NCBI GenBank assembly: GCA_023426145.1
Contig: JAFABG010000031.1
Span: 1 to 64,000, forward strand
Source: Bacteroidota bacterium
Lineage (GTDB): Bacteria; Bacteroidota; Bacteroidia; Bacteroidales; Bacteroidaceae
DNA length: 64,000 nt
Direction of reading: 5' to 3'
Part shown: piece after piece, positions 32,745 to 41,231 of the stretch
Position numbering within the stretch: position 1 is the first letter of the stretch
Layout of the letters: each line of letters starts with the position of its first letter
Translations under genes and position numbers: made by a program
The notes under the pieces: generated by a model
The model's input: the letters and a program-made list of their open reading frames with translations, nothing else
What the model was told of the DNA's origin: nothing
The model's database searches: none

Positions 32745-35700
32745 ATGAAAAAAAACTTATTGTCTCACCATTTTCCACTTGGAAAATGGGGAAGAATTCT
32801 TTTTGTGATAAATTTCACGCTAGGGGTGTTGCTGTGTGGTGCTACACAAGTGCGTGCGAATGATGCACCATTGCAACAAAAAAAGATCACAGCCCAATAT
32901 CGTAGTGCTACTATTGTATCGGTTTTGGAGGATTTGAAAGTTAAAACAGGATACACCTTTGTATATAAAGAGGGTGAGATTGATAAAAAAACTAAAGTTA
33001 CTGCAACTTTTAATAATACCACTTTAGAAGAAGTTCTTGAGAAACTTCTGGGAGCAAGAGGATACAAGTATTCTGTAGAAGGTAGAGTAATAGCAATTAC
33101 AGGAAGATCTATCGTCCAACCCAAAAAGTCAAGAGAAACTATAACAGTGACGGGACGTGTTACTGACGATAGTGGTGATCCATTGCCAGGAGTAAGTGTT
33201 GTTATCAATCAGACGACTCGTGGAGTCGCTACTGATCAGAATGGGCGATATGAGATTCTGGTAAAGTCAGATGATGTTCTGAAATTTTCTTTTATTGGTT
33301 TTAAAGATCAGACTATTCCTATTGAGGGCCAGTCGAAATTAAATGTTGCTCTAAAATCTGCCGCTCAAAACATTGATGAAGTGACAGTCGTAGCATTTGG
33401 AGAGCAAAAGAAAGAAAGTGTTGTAGGAGCAATTACTACAATAAATCCTGGTGCATTAAAAACCTCAAATAGCGACTTGACTGCTAGCTTTGTAGGTCGT
33501 ATTCCGGGTATGATTGGTTACTTGAAGGGGGGGATGCCAGCTGCCTTGACTGAAGGTGAAATGAATACAGTTTTTAATATTCGTGGTGTCACATCTTTCG
33601 GAAATAACTCAAATACTACTCCACTAATATTATTGGATGGAGTCGAGGTTTCAGTGCTTGAACTCTCTCGTATAGACCCAGAAGATATTGCAACTTTTAG
33701 TGTAATGAAGGATGCTTCGGCTACAGCAATGTATGGTGCGCGTGGTGCGAATGGTGTAATTCTGGTAAACTCAAAGAAGGGGGAAGAAGGCTCTGTGTAT
33801 ACCACTGCCAGATATGAAATGGTAGCTTCTAAGCCTACACAAGAAATAGATGTGGTGGATCCTGTTACTTATATGAAAGCTTACAATGAAGCTTTGTTGG
33901 CCAGAGATCCATTGTCTCAACCTAAATATACAGCTGAACGTATAAATAATACAAACACAGGACGCTATCCTTCATGGGTATATCCTGCTACTGATTGGTA
34001 TAAACAGTTATTTAAAGATGTGGCAATTAATCATCGTGCGGGACTTAGTGTGCGAGGTGGTTCGAAAATTATTCAGTATTATGCATCTTTGGGCTTGGAC
34101 ATGAACGAAGGTATGTTGAAAACGGATCAATTAAATCAATTTGATGTTAATATACGTAACAATGTTACTACTCTTCGTGTTAATTTGAATATTGACATGA
34201 CGCCGAGTTCTAAGTTAGTCATTAACTCAAGTTCGTCACTGGATGATTATCATGGTCCTTTGACTAGTGTGCAAGGGGCTTATGGAATGGCTTTTAATGC
34301 TAGTCCTGTTAATTATGCTCCTGTGTATCCAGCGGATCAAGGTTCTAATTGGCCACATATTCATTTTGGATATGAGAATAAGAATTCAAAGAATCCGTAT
34401 GCTGATATTCAAAGTGGCTATCAAGAAACAACACGTTTTGCGACATCAAACAAATTAGAATATATTCAGAATTTGGGAATGCTTTTGAAGGGATTGGAAC
34501 TTCGTGCTAATGTTTCTTATTATAAGCAGTCTTATGAAAAGCTTCCTTTTACTGTTCAGCCTTATAAATATAGATTAGTTGATTATAATCAGCAAACTGG
34601 TCAACATACCTTAGAATTATTAGAGGAGGGGAAGACTGATTTAAAGATGAATGCTAATGATAAAGTCATTTATGGAAGTACCCAATTGGGAGGAGAATTT
34701 CAGGTTTTGTATAATGGACTTTGGGGTGATCATAATTTAACGTATACTGGTCTTTTAAATATTCAGCAACAGGCTTCGTCTGCTGCTGGGGATTTGTTTA
34801 GTGCTATTAAACACCGTAATATGGGAACATCCATGAGATTATCTTATGGCTTCAAAGAGCGGTATTATTTAGAAGGTAGTTTTGGATATAATGGTTCTGA
34901 ACGTTTTGCTAAAGATAATCGCTTCGGTTTTTTCCCTGCTATTGGTGGAGCTTGGATTATCTCTAAAGAATCTTTTATGAAGAATTCTTCAAAATGGCTT
35001 TCGTATTTGAAAATGCGCCTTTCTTATGGTAAAGTGGGAAATGATGGCATTGGTACTGGAAGTGGGTACGGGAGTACAGGGAGATATCTTTATTTAGAAA
35101 ATGTGACACAAAACCAACGAGGTAATTATAAAATTCAATCTTACGCAAACCCGAATATTGAATGGGAAATAGCAGAACAGGCCAATTTAGGGTTGGAATT
35201 TGCGATGTTTAATGGATTGATGGACTGTACAGTTGATGTTTATCAGGAAACGCGTCATAATATTCTTTCACAGCGTGTAGTCGTCCCTGCTAGTATGGGA
35301 TTGGGACTTTATCCGTATGCTAATATAGGAAAGGGGCGTTCTAGAGGTATTGATTTTTCTGGTAAGTTGCAACATTCATTTAGTAATGATTTTTATTTCA
35401 TTCTTAATGGTACTTTTACGTATAGCAAAGCGACTTATTTAGAGTTGGAAGAAGGTGCAGATAAGCCTGAATGGCAGAAGCGTGTTGGACATGATGTATC
35501 ACAGCAAATTGGATATATTGCTGAAGGGTTATTCCAGAGTCAGGAGGAAATTGATCGTTCACCAAAGCAGTCTGGCGATGTTATGCCTGGGGATATTAAG
35601 TATCGTGATGTAAATGGTGATGGCAAGATTAGTGTAGATGATGCTGTTTATATAGGTTATCCTACTTCTCCTCGATTTGTTTATGGTTTTAGTGCATTTG

Positions 35701-36191
35701 TTTACTGGAAGAAATGGGAATTAAATTGTTCCTTTCAAGGGTCAGGACAACGTTCTTTGTTTATGAATCCGGTAGAACTTAGCCCGTTTGTAAGTACAAC
35801 AGGGTCTGACCATGCATTATTAACTGAAATATGGAACGATCACTGGACACCTGAAAATATGAAAAGTCGTCCTTTTTGGCCACGGTTATCTACTAATAAT
35901 ATAGTTACTCACAATATGGAAGAAGGAGGATATGGACAAGAAACTGCGCGATATTCTACATATTTTATGCGCCCAGTTAAGTTTTTGCGTTGCCAGCAGA
36001 TAATGTTAGCATATAGTTTTCCTACAAAAGTTGTTCGTAGATTAGGTATGCAGCGTATTAAACCCTATGTTAGTGTAGATAATCCATTCATCATTAGTTC
36101 TTTTAAACTTTGGGATGTGGAATTAGGTAGTAGTGGATTTAATTATCCTATACAACGTACTTTCTCTTTAGGTATTAATATTAGTTTTTAA
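32745..36191 (+). CDS. SusC/RagA-type TonB-dependent outer-membrane transporter with STN signalling domain
   Basis: This 1148-residue protein has a long signal peptide (about 1-39). The STN domain at about 45-120 (ATIVSVLEDLKVKTGYTFVY) is followed by a carboxypeptidase-regulatory-like domain (TVTGRVTDDSGDPLPGVSVV), a plug beginning near NIDEVTVVAFG, and a large beta-barrel ending in a typical C-terminal aromatic pattern (FSLGINISF). It imports oligomeric substrates with its SusD lid; the STN domain relays occupancy to the FecR protein upstream. A dockerin-like calcium motif, DVNGDGKISVDDAV, occurs in the barrel, as in many SusC proteins. The substrate is unknown. Confidence 0.96.
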   Translation: MKKNLLSHHFPLGKWGRILFVINFTLGVLLCGATQVRANDAPLQQKKITAQYRSATIVSVLEDLKVKTGYTFVYKEGEIDKKTKVTATFNNTTLEEVLEKLLGARGYKYSVEGRVIAITGRSIVQPKKSRETITVTGRVTDDSGDPLPGVSVVINQTTRGVATDQNGRYEILVKSDDVLKFSFIGFKDQTIPIEGQSKLNVALKSAAQNIDEVTVVAFGEQKKESVVGAITTINPGALKTSNSDLTASFVGRIPGMIGYLKGGMPAALTEGEMNTVFNIRGVTSFGNNSNTTPLILLDGVEVSVLELSRIDPEDIATFSVMKDASATAMYGARGANGVILVNSKKGEEGSVYTTARYEMVASKPTQEIDVVDPVTYMKAYNEALLARDPLSQPKYTAERINNTNTGRYPSWVYPATDWYKQLFKDVAINHRAGLSVRGGSKIIQYYASLGLDMNEGMLKTDQLNQFDVNIRNNVTTLRVNLNIDMTPSSKLVINSSSSLDDYHGPLTSVQGAYGMAFNASPVNYAPVYPADQGSNWPHIHFGYENKNSKNPYADIQSGYQETTRFATSNKLEYIQNLGMLLKGLELRANVSYYKQSYEKLPFTVQPYKYRLVDYNQQTGQHTLELLEEGKTDLKMNANDKVIYGSTQLGGEFQVLYNGLWGDHNLTYTGLLNIQQQASSAAGDLFSAIKHRNMGTSMRLSYGFKERYYLEGSFGYNGSERFAKDNRFGFFPAIGGAWIISKESFMKNSSKWLSYLKMRLSYGKVGNDGIGTGSGYGSTGRYLYLENVTQNQRGNYKIQSYANPNIEWEIAEQANLGLEFAMFNGLMDCTVDVYQETRHNILSQRVVVPASMGLGLYPYANIGKGRSRGIDFSGKLQHSFSNDFYFILNGTFTYSKATYLELEEGADKPEWQKRVGHDVSQQIGYIAEGLFQSQEEIDRSPKQSGDVMPGDIKYRDVNGDGKISVDDAVYIGYPTSPRFVYGFSAFVYWKKWELNCSFQGSGQRSLFMNPVELSPFVSTTGSDHALLTEIWNDHWTPENMKSRPFWPRLSTNNIVTHNMEEGGYGQETARYSTYFMRPVKFLRCQQIMLAYSFPTKVVRRLGMQRIKPYVSVDNPFIISSFKLWDVELGSSGFNYPIQRTFSLGINISF

Positions 36192-36201
36192 CAATACTAT
36201 T

Positions 36202-38154
36202 ATGAAAAAAATAAAAGTAATCTCGCGTTTACTCTACTTGGCATTATTTCTGTCTGGATGTAATTATTTAGACTTAGTGCCTGAAAATGATGTTTTGTCG
36301 CTCGATAAAATTTTTCAGACACGTACCGGGTCTTTACAATTGATGAAAGACTCATACGAAAACTCTTTTTATTATACATCCTATTTTTCAATGAACCCTG
36401 CGATCTTGGGTGCTGATGAATATACAGGTAGCGATTATATTCGAAAAGATAGAGGAATGACTAACCTTTATATCTCTGATGGTTTACAAACGGCTTTGGC
36501 TCCTTATAATGATGTTTGGGCTTTTGATGGCATTTATTATGATATTCGTCGTTGTAATACGTTTATTAAGAGGATTGGTGATGTTGCTAATTTAAAACCA
36601 GGAGAACAGGAGCGTTGGATGGCGCAAGTAAAAGCAGTAAAAGCTTTTTATTATTTTGAACTTCTGAAACGTTATGGCCCATTTGTATTAGTTCCAGAAA
36701 ATATTGATGTGTGGGCATCTCTTCAAGACATGCGTCAATCGAGGAGTTCAGTCGATGATTGTTTCAAAGCAATTATTACTTTATTAGATGAGTCAATACC
36801 TGATTTACAGTTACATCAAGAAAAAGATGCTGAAATGCAACAGTTTTTTTCAAAAGAGGCAGCTATGGGTTTGAAATCAAGAGTTCTTTTGTATGCAGCT
36901 TCTCCATTATTTAATGGAGGTGTTCCGCAATATAAAAACTTCAAAAATAAGGATGGAGTTTTACTTTTTCCTCAAGAAGTGGATAAAGAAAAATGGCGTA
37001 TTGCTGCTGAATATGCAGATGAGGCTATTGTTTTCCTAGAGGGACAAGGTTATAAATTAGTGGAGGGAACGACAACCGAAGCTACACCTTTGCTTAATAC
37101 AATGCGTGATTTAGAGCTATCTGTGTGGGCTAAAAATGGTATGACTCCATCCACAGAATCAATTATGATAGCTCCAGATGTGAATAATCTATATCGTGAT
37201 ATGTTACCTAGATTAGGAAATTCTGATTCAGATCCCTACTATGATCCTCAATTGTATGGTGACCTTGCAACTAATATAAAAATGGTTAATAAGTTCTATA
37301 CAGCCAATGGATTGCCCATTGAGGAAGATAAGACATGGAAATATGGAAATGGTTATGCTATTGCTCAAGAAAAAGATCCAGCCTACACTAATGTAATTCC
37401 TTTAGGGGAAGATGAGTTGGCTCTTCATTTGCAAAGAGAACCTCGTTTTTATGCTTCTATTGCTGCACCAGGTACGTATTGGAAATTAGGGAATACGAGC
37501 TCTGAGAATTTTTTAGTTGATTCTTATAGGGGAGGACTATTTGGGTTAAAAGCAGATCGTGTAGATGCGAGCATTAATCAGAATATTACAGGTTATTACG
37601 TAAAGAAGGGAATTCGTAGTGATTGCTCAATCACGGATTATCCTACAAATATGACTCAGAAGATGGGTTATTCAACGGTTGTTATGCGTTTAGCCGAAGT
37701 TTATATGAATGCAGCTGAAGCATGGAATGAATATGAAGGACCTAATGGTGCTCATCGTGATCAGATATTTAATCGTATTAATGCCATTCGTACTCGAGCT
37801 GGTATTCCTACAGTTCAAGAATCGTGGGGGAAATATGGAATCAATTCTACGAAATATAATGAGCAAGTTGGTTTGCGTGATATTATTCATAAGGAACGCA
37901 CTAATGAATTCATGTTCGAAGGCCATCGTTTTTGGGATATACGTCGTTGGGGAGCAGGATTATCTGAAGGTTTAAACGATAAACCATTGGGTTGGAAAGT
38001 TACAGGAAAAACTTGGCGTGAATTCTATAATAACTATCAAGGCCCTGTAGTTGTATGGGGTAAAGCTGCGTTTAGCCCTTCGCGCGATTATTTTTGGCCT
38101 ATAAGAAGCGAAGAAGCTATAATCTCGGGTGTTGTACAAAATCCTGGTTGGTAA
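36202..38154 (+). CDS. SusD/RagB-type surface lipoprotein
   Basis: This 650-residue lipoprotein has a signal peptide with lipobox LSGC (about residue 20). The SusD fold has helical TPR units (VKAVKAFYYFELLKRYGPF; AAMGLKSRVLLYAASPLF) and a conserved C-terminal FEGHRFWDIRRW motif. It forms the lid of the SusC transporter and captures substrate at the cell surface. It starts ten bases after susC. Many Tyr/Trp residues could form a ligand platform, but the ligand cannot be read. Confidence 0.95.
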   Translation: MKKIKVISRLLYLALFLSGCNYLDLVPENDVLSLDKIFQTRTGSLQLMKDSYENSFYYTSYFSMNPAILGADEYTGSDYIRKDRGMTNLYISDGLQTALAPYNDVWAFDGIYYDIRRCNTFIKRIGDVANLKPGEQERWMAQVKAVKAFYYFELLKRYGPFVLVPENIDVWASLQDMRQSRSSVDDCFKAIITLLDESIPDLQLHQEKDAEMQQFFSKEAAMGLKSRVLLYAASPLFNGGVPQYKNFKNKDGVLLFPQEVDKEKWRIAAEYADEAIVFLEGQGYKLVEGTTTEATPLLNTMRDLELSVWAKNGMTPSTESIMIAPDVNNLYRDMLPRLGNSDSDPYYDPQLYGDLATNIKMVNKFYTANGLPIEEDKTWKYGNGYAIAQEKDPAYTNVIPLGEDELALHLQREPRFYASIAAPGTYWKLGNTSSENFLVDSYRGGLFGLKADRVDASINQNITGYYVKKGIRSDCSITDYPTNMTQKMGYSTVVMRLAEVYMNAAEAWNEYEGPNGAHRDQIFNRINAIRTRAGIPTVQESWGKYGINSTKYNEQVGLRDIIHKERTNEFMFEGHRFWDIRRWGAGLSEGLNDKPLGWKVTGKTWREFYNNYQGPVVVWGKAAFSPSRDYFWPIRSEEAIISGVVQNPGW

Positions 38155-38176
38155 ATTCATTGAAGAATAAAGTAAA

Positions 38177-39577
38177 ATGAAAAAAATAATATATTTTATA
38201 GGTATCCTTGCTGGATTCTATTTAGGGGGATGTGATGATGATAATGTGGTGGGCTTTGACTCCCCTATTAGTGAGAATATGTTTACTTTTAGACCTGTGG
38301 AAGGTGGCGCCGTTTTGCAATATAAACTGTCGGATTCTCGCATCTCAAAAGTAAAAGTCGAGTATAAAGATGCATTTGGCGAATCTATTTATAAAGTGGG
38401 AGATTACGCTGTTGACACTTTGCTATTAGATGGCTTTAATGTGGCAACTAGTAATGTTCCGGTAAAAATCTCTTTTATTGATCGTAATGAAAATGAGTCT
38501 GAAAAGAAAGAACTTTCTTTTAATACATTAGCTTCTAATTTATATACTTTTTTCGACAATATAGAAGTTAGCTCTTATTGGCAAGGTTTTCAAGTTACAT
38601 ATGAATTAAAGGGTCTTGTAAATGGTTCAGCAACAATCTTTTTTGTTGGTGAGAATCCCAATACACATGTGCGTGATACTTTAACCTTAGAAAACTTCCA
38701 ATTGGAAAGTGGCAGATATACTAAGGCATATTCATTAGATGCGTCTCAACAACAATCTTCTTACACTGTAGTGGTAACAACAGAAGATAGTAAACAACGG
38801 ATAGCCAAAAAGAAGACTTGGACTGGTATAGTAGGTATTGAAAGGGAGATGTTATTAAATAGAGACTTTGATTTACTAGACCCTTTTGGTAAGTCGAAAG
38901 AAGTCCCTCCTGCTTCTGGAGGAAGTTACACTCCTGGGGCATTGGGTAAACAGTATTTGTTTGACGGAGATATTAGAGGTACCCGAGCTAGCGAATTTTA
39001 TGCTCGTGGATGGGCTACCCCTCCTTACACCTTCTTATCCTCTGCCGATGCTTTGCATACAGCTACCAATGATGTTTATTTTGTACTTGATGTGAAAAAA
39101 CCTGCTATGCTTGGGGAAATGAGATTTTACGCTAAATATGGAGATACTTATGCGGTTAACAGAGATTTTGGTAATGCAAGTACTTCTTATCTAGCAAAAT
39201 TGCCTTGTAATATTAAAGTATATGCATGGACTGCTGGCGAACCATATGATCCCAATACAGATCAGACTACTATCCCGGCTTCTAATTGGAAATTGATGGG
39301 TAGCTATGCTCAAGACCCCAATGCGGCCTTAAAAGAGCGTTGGTATATTAATTCGGAGAAGCAAGATGTTGTTACAGTTAAATCTTTAGCAGAGTTAAAT
39401 GCTTTAGAGCCTCTTTATGTATCAGTTCCTTTTGAGTTTGACGAAAATAAATATCGCTATTATAAAATTGAATTTGAGGCAACGTATAGGGATCCTTATA
39501 ACCCCGCTTATATTAATAATGATCTAAATCAGGTGACCTGCCATGAAATAGAGGTTTATGCTAAAAAAGAAGACTAA
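38177..39577 (+). CDS. Surface lipoprotein with DUF4959/DUF5126/DUF5000-like domains
   Basis: This 466-residue lipoprotein has lipobox LGGC (about residue 19). Two fibronectin/Ig-like beta domains (about 28-220) are followed by a C-terminal discoidin-like DUF5000 domain (about 225-466) containing LNRDFDLLDPFG, YARGWATPPYTF and YYKIEFEATYRDPYNP. Such proteins follow susC/susD in many loci and probably bind glycan or peptide ligand on the cell surface. It starts 22 bases after susD; its stop overlaps the next start by one base. Confidence 0.85.
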   Translation: MKKIIYFIGILAGFYLGGCDDDNVVGFDSPISENMFTFRPVEGGAVLQYKLSDSRISKVKVEYKDAFGESIYKVGDYAVDTLLLDGFNVATSNVPVKISFIDRNENESEKKELSFNTLASNLYTFFDNIEVSSYWQGFQVTYELKGLVNGSATIFFVGENPNTHVRDTLTLENFQLESGRYTKAYSLDASQQQSSYTVVVTTEDSKQRIAKKKTWTGIVGIEREMLLNRDFDLLDPFGKSKEVPPASGGSYTPGALGKQYLFDGDIRGTRASEFYARGWATPPYTFLSSADALHTATNDVYFVLDVKKPAMLGEMRFYAKYGDTYAVNRDFGNASTSYLAKLPCNIKVYAWTAGEPYDPNTDQTTIPASNWKLMGSYAQDPNAALKERWYINSEKQDVVTVKSLAELNALEPLYVSVPFEFDENKYRYYKIEFEATYRDPYNPAYINNDLNQVTCHEIEVYAKKED

Positions 39578-41157
39578 TGAAAACAATCTTTACTTATATA
39601 ATAATGCTTGCTACACTGTGTGTAGAACTGGCGAGCTGTGAAAGCATTGATGATACTTACAAAGAATATACTGGTGACGGGCCTGAACAATATTTGAATA
39701 AGATATATGATTTGCAGGCTAAATCTCAATGGGAATCTGTATTGTTAAGTTGGAAATTGAAACAAGATCTTGGACGAACAGCGATTCTTGTGGAATGGAA
39801 GGATAGTGAGACTACTCATTCTCAGTTGATTGATAAAAACAGTGAAAGTTTTGTGGTAGAAGGATTAACTTCTAATTATGATTATGAGTTTAATGTTTGG
39901 GCTGTCATGGAGGAAAATGGGGAGATTGTAAAAAAATCGCTTGGTGATCCGGTGTATGCATATCCTTTTAACTCACAGAGTGACGAGGTGGCCCTGTTTA
40001 CCCATGTCGTAACTAAGCAAATAAAAGTTGCCAATAAGGCAATATTTGCTGTCTTTGATGTGTGGCCAGAGAATCTGATTTCTTTCAAGATTGGATATTT
40101 TGAAAAAGGGAATGATCAGGAGCAATTTTTTGTTGCTCAACCAGAAGATCGTATTAATGAATATCCGAAAGGTAAGCCTTATGCTTTGATAGGTGAGAAC
40201 ATCGATTTTAGCAAACCTATTAATGTGTATCGAATTGGAAAAATAGAGTCATTTGGTGATAAAGTATTAGAATTAACTCCTGTGACATTGTATTTTGATT
40301 TTCCGATTTTCAATAGCGATTTTGCTAATGAACTACGTCCACAGATTGGGATTTATGGAGAAATTAAAAATAGTGATATAGAAAATGTTTCTTCAGTTAA
40401 TATTAATTTCAATCAAACATCTTTGGAGGATATTCTGTATTTTCCCAATTTGAAAATAGTGAATTTGGGAAAAGATAGATATATAATGCATGGAACAGAA
40501 GATCAGGCCAAATCAAATTTATCATCCGCGGCAAATAAAGAGATAAGTTTGGGTGCGTTGAAAGCTGCGCATGATTTATTGGGTGTGCAAATAAATCACT
40601 ATAGTAACCATTATTTTGATGGAAATTTTGATTGGTTTGCTGGCAACCATCTTGTGCCTCAATTGCCTTCACTAAACCTATTAGATGCAACTGACTGGTC
40701 TATTACTGAAACTCCACAGGATGCTATGGGATATGATACAGGACTAAAAAACCTATTAGTTGATAATAATATGTATTGGTTTCCGACTGCTTCTATGCAA
40801 TTGAGAACGCATACAATTGAAATAGATATGAAGAAGATCGAGCGTGTACTTGGTTTTAAAATTGTACAAGCCAATATTAATGATCTGGATCTTAAATTGC
40901 CTGAGCAGATAAAAATAGAGGTGATGAATGTATCAGGAGTATGGACTGCAGCTGGTTTTAATGAAGATGTAGCTACAGGTTCTGGGAAAGGTGAGTCTAC
41001 GATTGTCTATTTAGATAAGGATAAGTCGGTAAAATCAGTCCAAAAAATTCGAATTCTGATAAGTGATAGTTTCTATAAAAATGGCTTCGATGATAAATGG
41101 AATTATGTGAAGTTCTATCGAACGGCTTTATCTTCATTTATGGTAATAACTGATTAA
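39577..41157 (+). CDS. Surface lipoprotein, DUF4998-like with discoidin-like C-terminus
   Basis: This 526-residue lipoprotein has a signal peptide with a Cys near residue 21 (LASC). A DUF4998-like beta domain (about 38-130; TAILVEWKDSETTHSQLIDK) is followed by a middle beta region. The C-terminal part (about 370-526) is of the F5/8-type carbohydrate-binding appearance (LLDATDWSITETPQDAMGYD; VQKIRILISDSFYKNGFDDK). It is translationally coupled to the preceding gene by a one-base overlap and is the last gene before a terminator. It is probably an accessory ligand-binding protein of the SusCD complex. Confidence 0.82.
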   Translation: MKTIFTYIIMLATLCVELASCESIDDTYKEYTGDGPEQYLNKIYDLQAKSQWESVLLSWKLKQDLGRTAILVEWKDSETTHSQLIDKNSESFVVEGLTSNYDYEFNVWAVMEENGEIVKKSLGDPVYAYPFNSQSDEVALFTHVVTKQIKVANKAIFAVFDVWPENLISFKIGYFEKGNDQEQFFVAQPEDRINEYPKGKPYALIGENIDFSKPINVYRIGKIESFGDKVLELTPVTLYFDFPIFNSDFANELRPQIGIYGEIKNSDIENVSSVNINFNQTSLEDILYFPNLKIVNLGKDRYIMHGTEDQAKSNLSSAANKEISLGALKAAHDLLGVQINHYSNHYFDGNFDWFAGNHLVPQLPSLNLLDATDWSITETPQDAMGYDTGLKNLLVDNNMYWFPTASMQLRTHTIEIDMKKIERVLGFKIVQANINDLDLKLPEQIKIEVMNVSGVWTAAGFNEDVATGSGKGESTIVYLDKDKSVKSVQKIRILISDSFYKNGFDDKWNYVKFYRTALSSFMVITD

Positions 41158-41170
41158 AATCTAAAATTTT

Positions 41171-41207
41171 GGAATGCGTTTAGTTTATCTCTAAGCGCAT
41201 TCCTTTC
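41171..41207 (+). terminator. Intrinsic terminator at the end of the SusCD operon
   Basis: A 13-bp stem GGAATGCGTTTAG / CTAAGCGCATTCC (one G-T pair) at 41171-41183 and 41191-41203 has a seven-base loop and a following CTTTCTTA. It separates the lipoprotein genes from the peptidase pair downstream. Confidence 0.75.
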
Positions 41208-41231
41208 TTATAACAAATTACTTATGCAATC

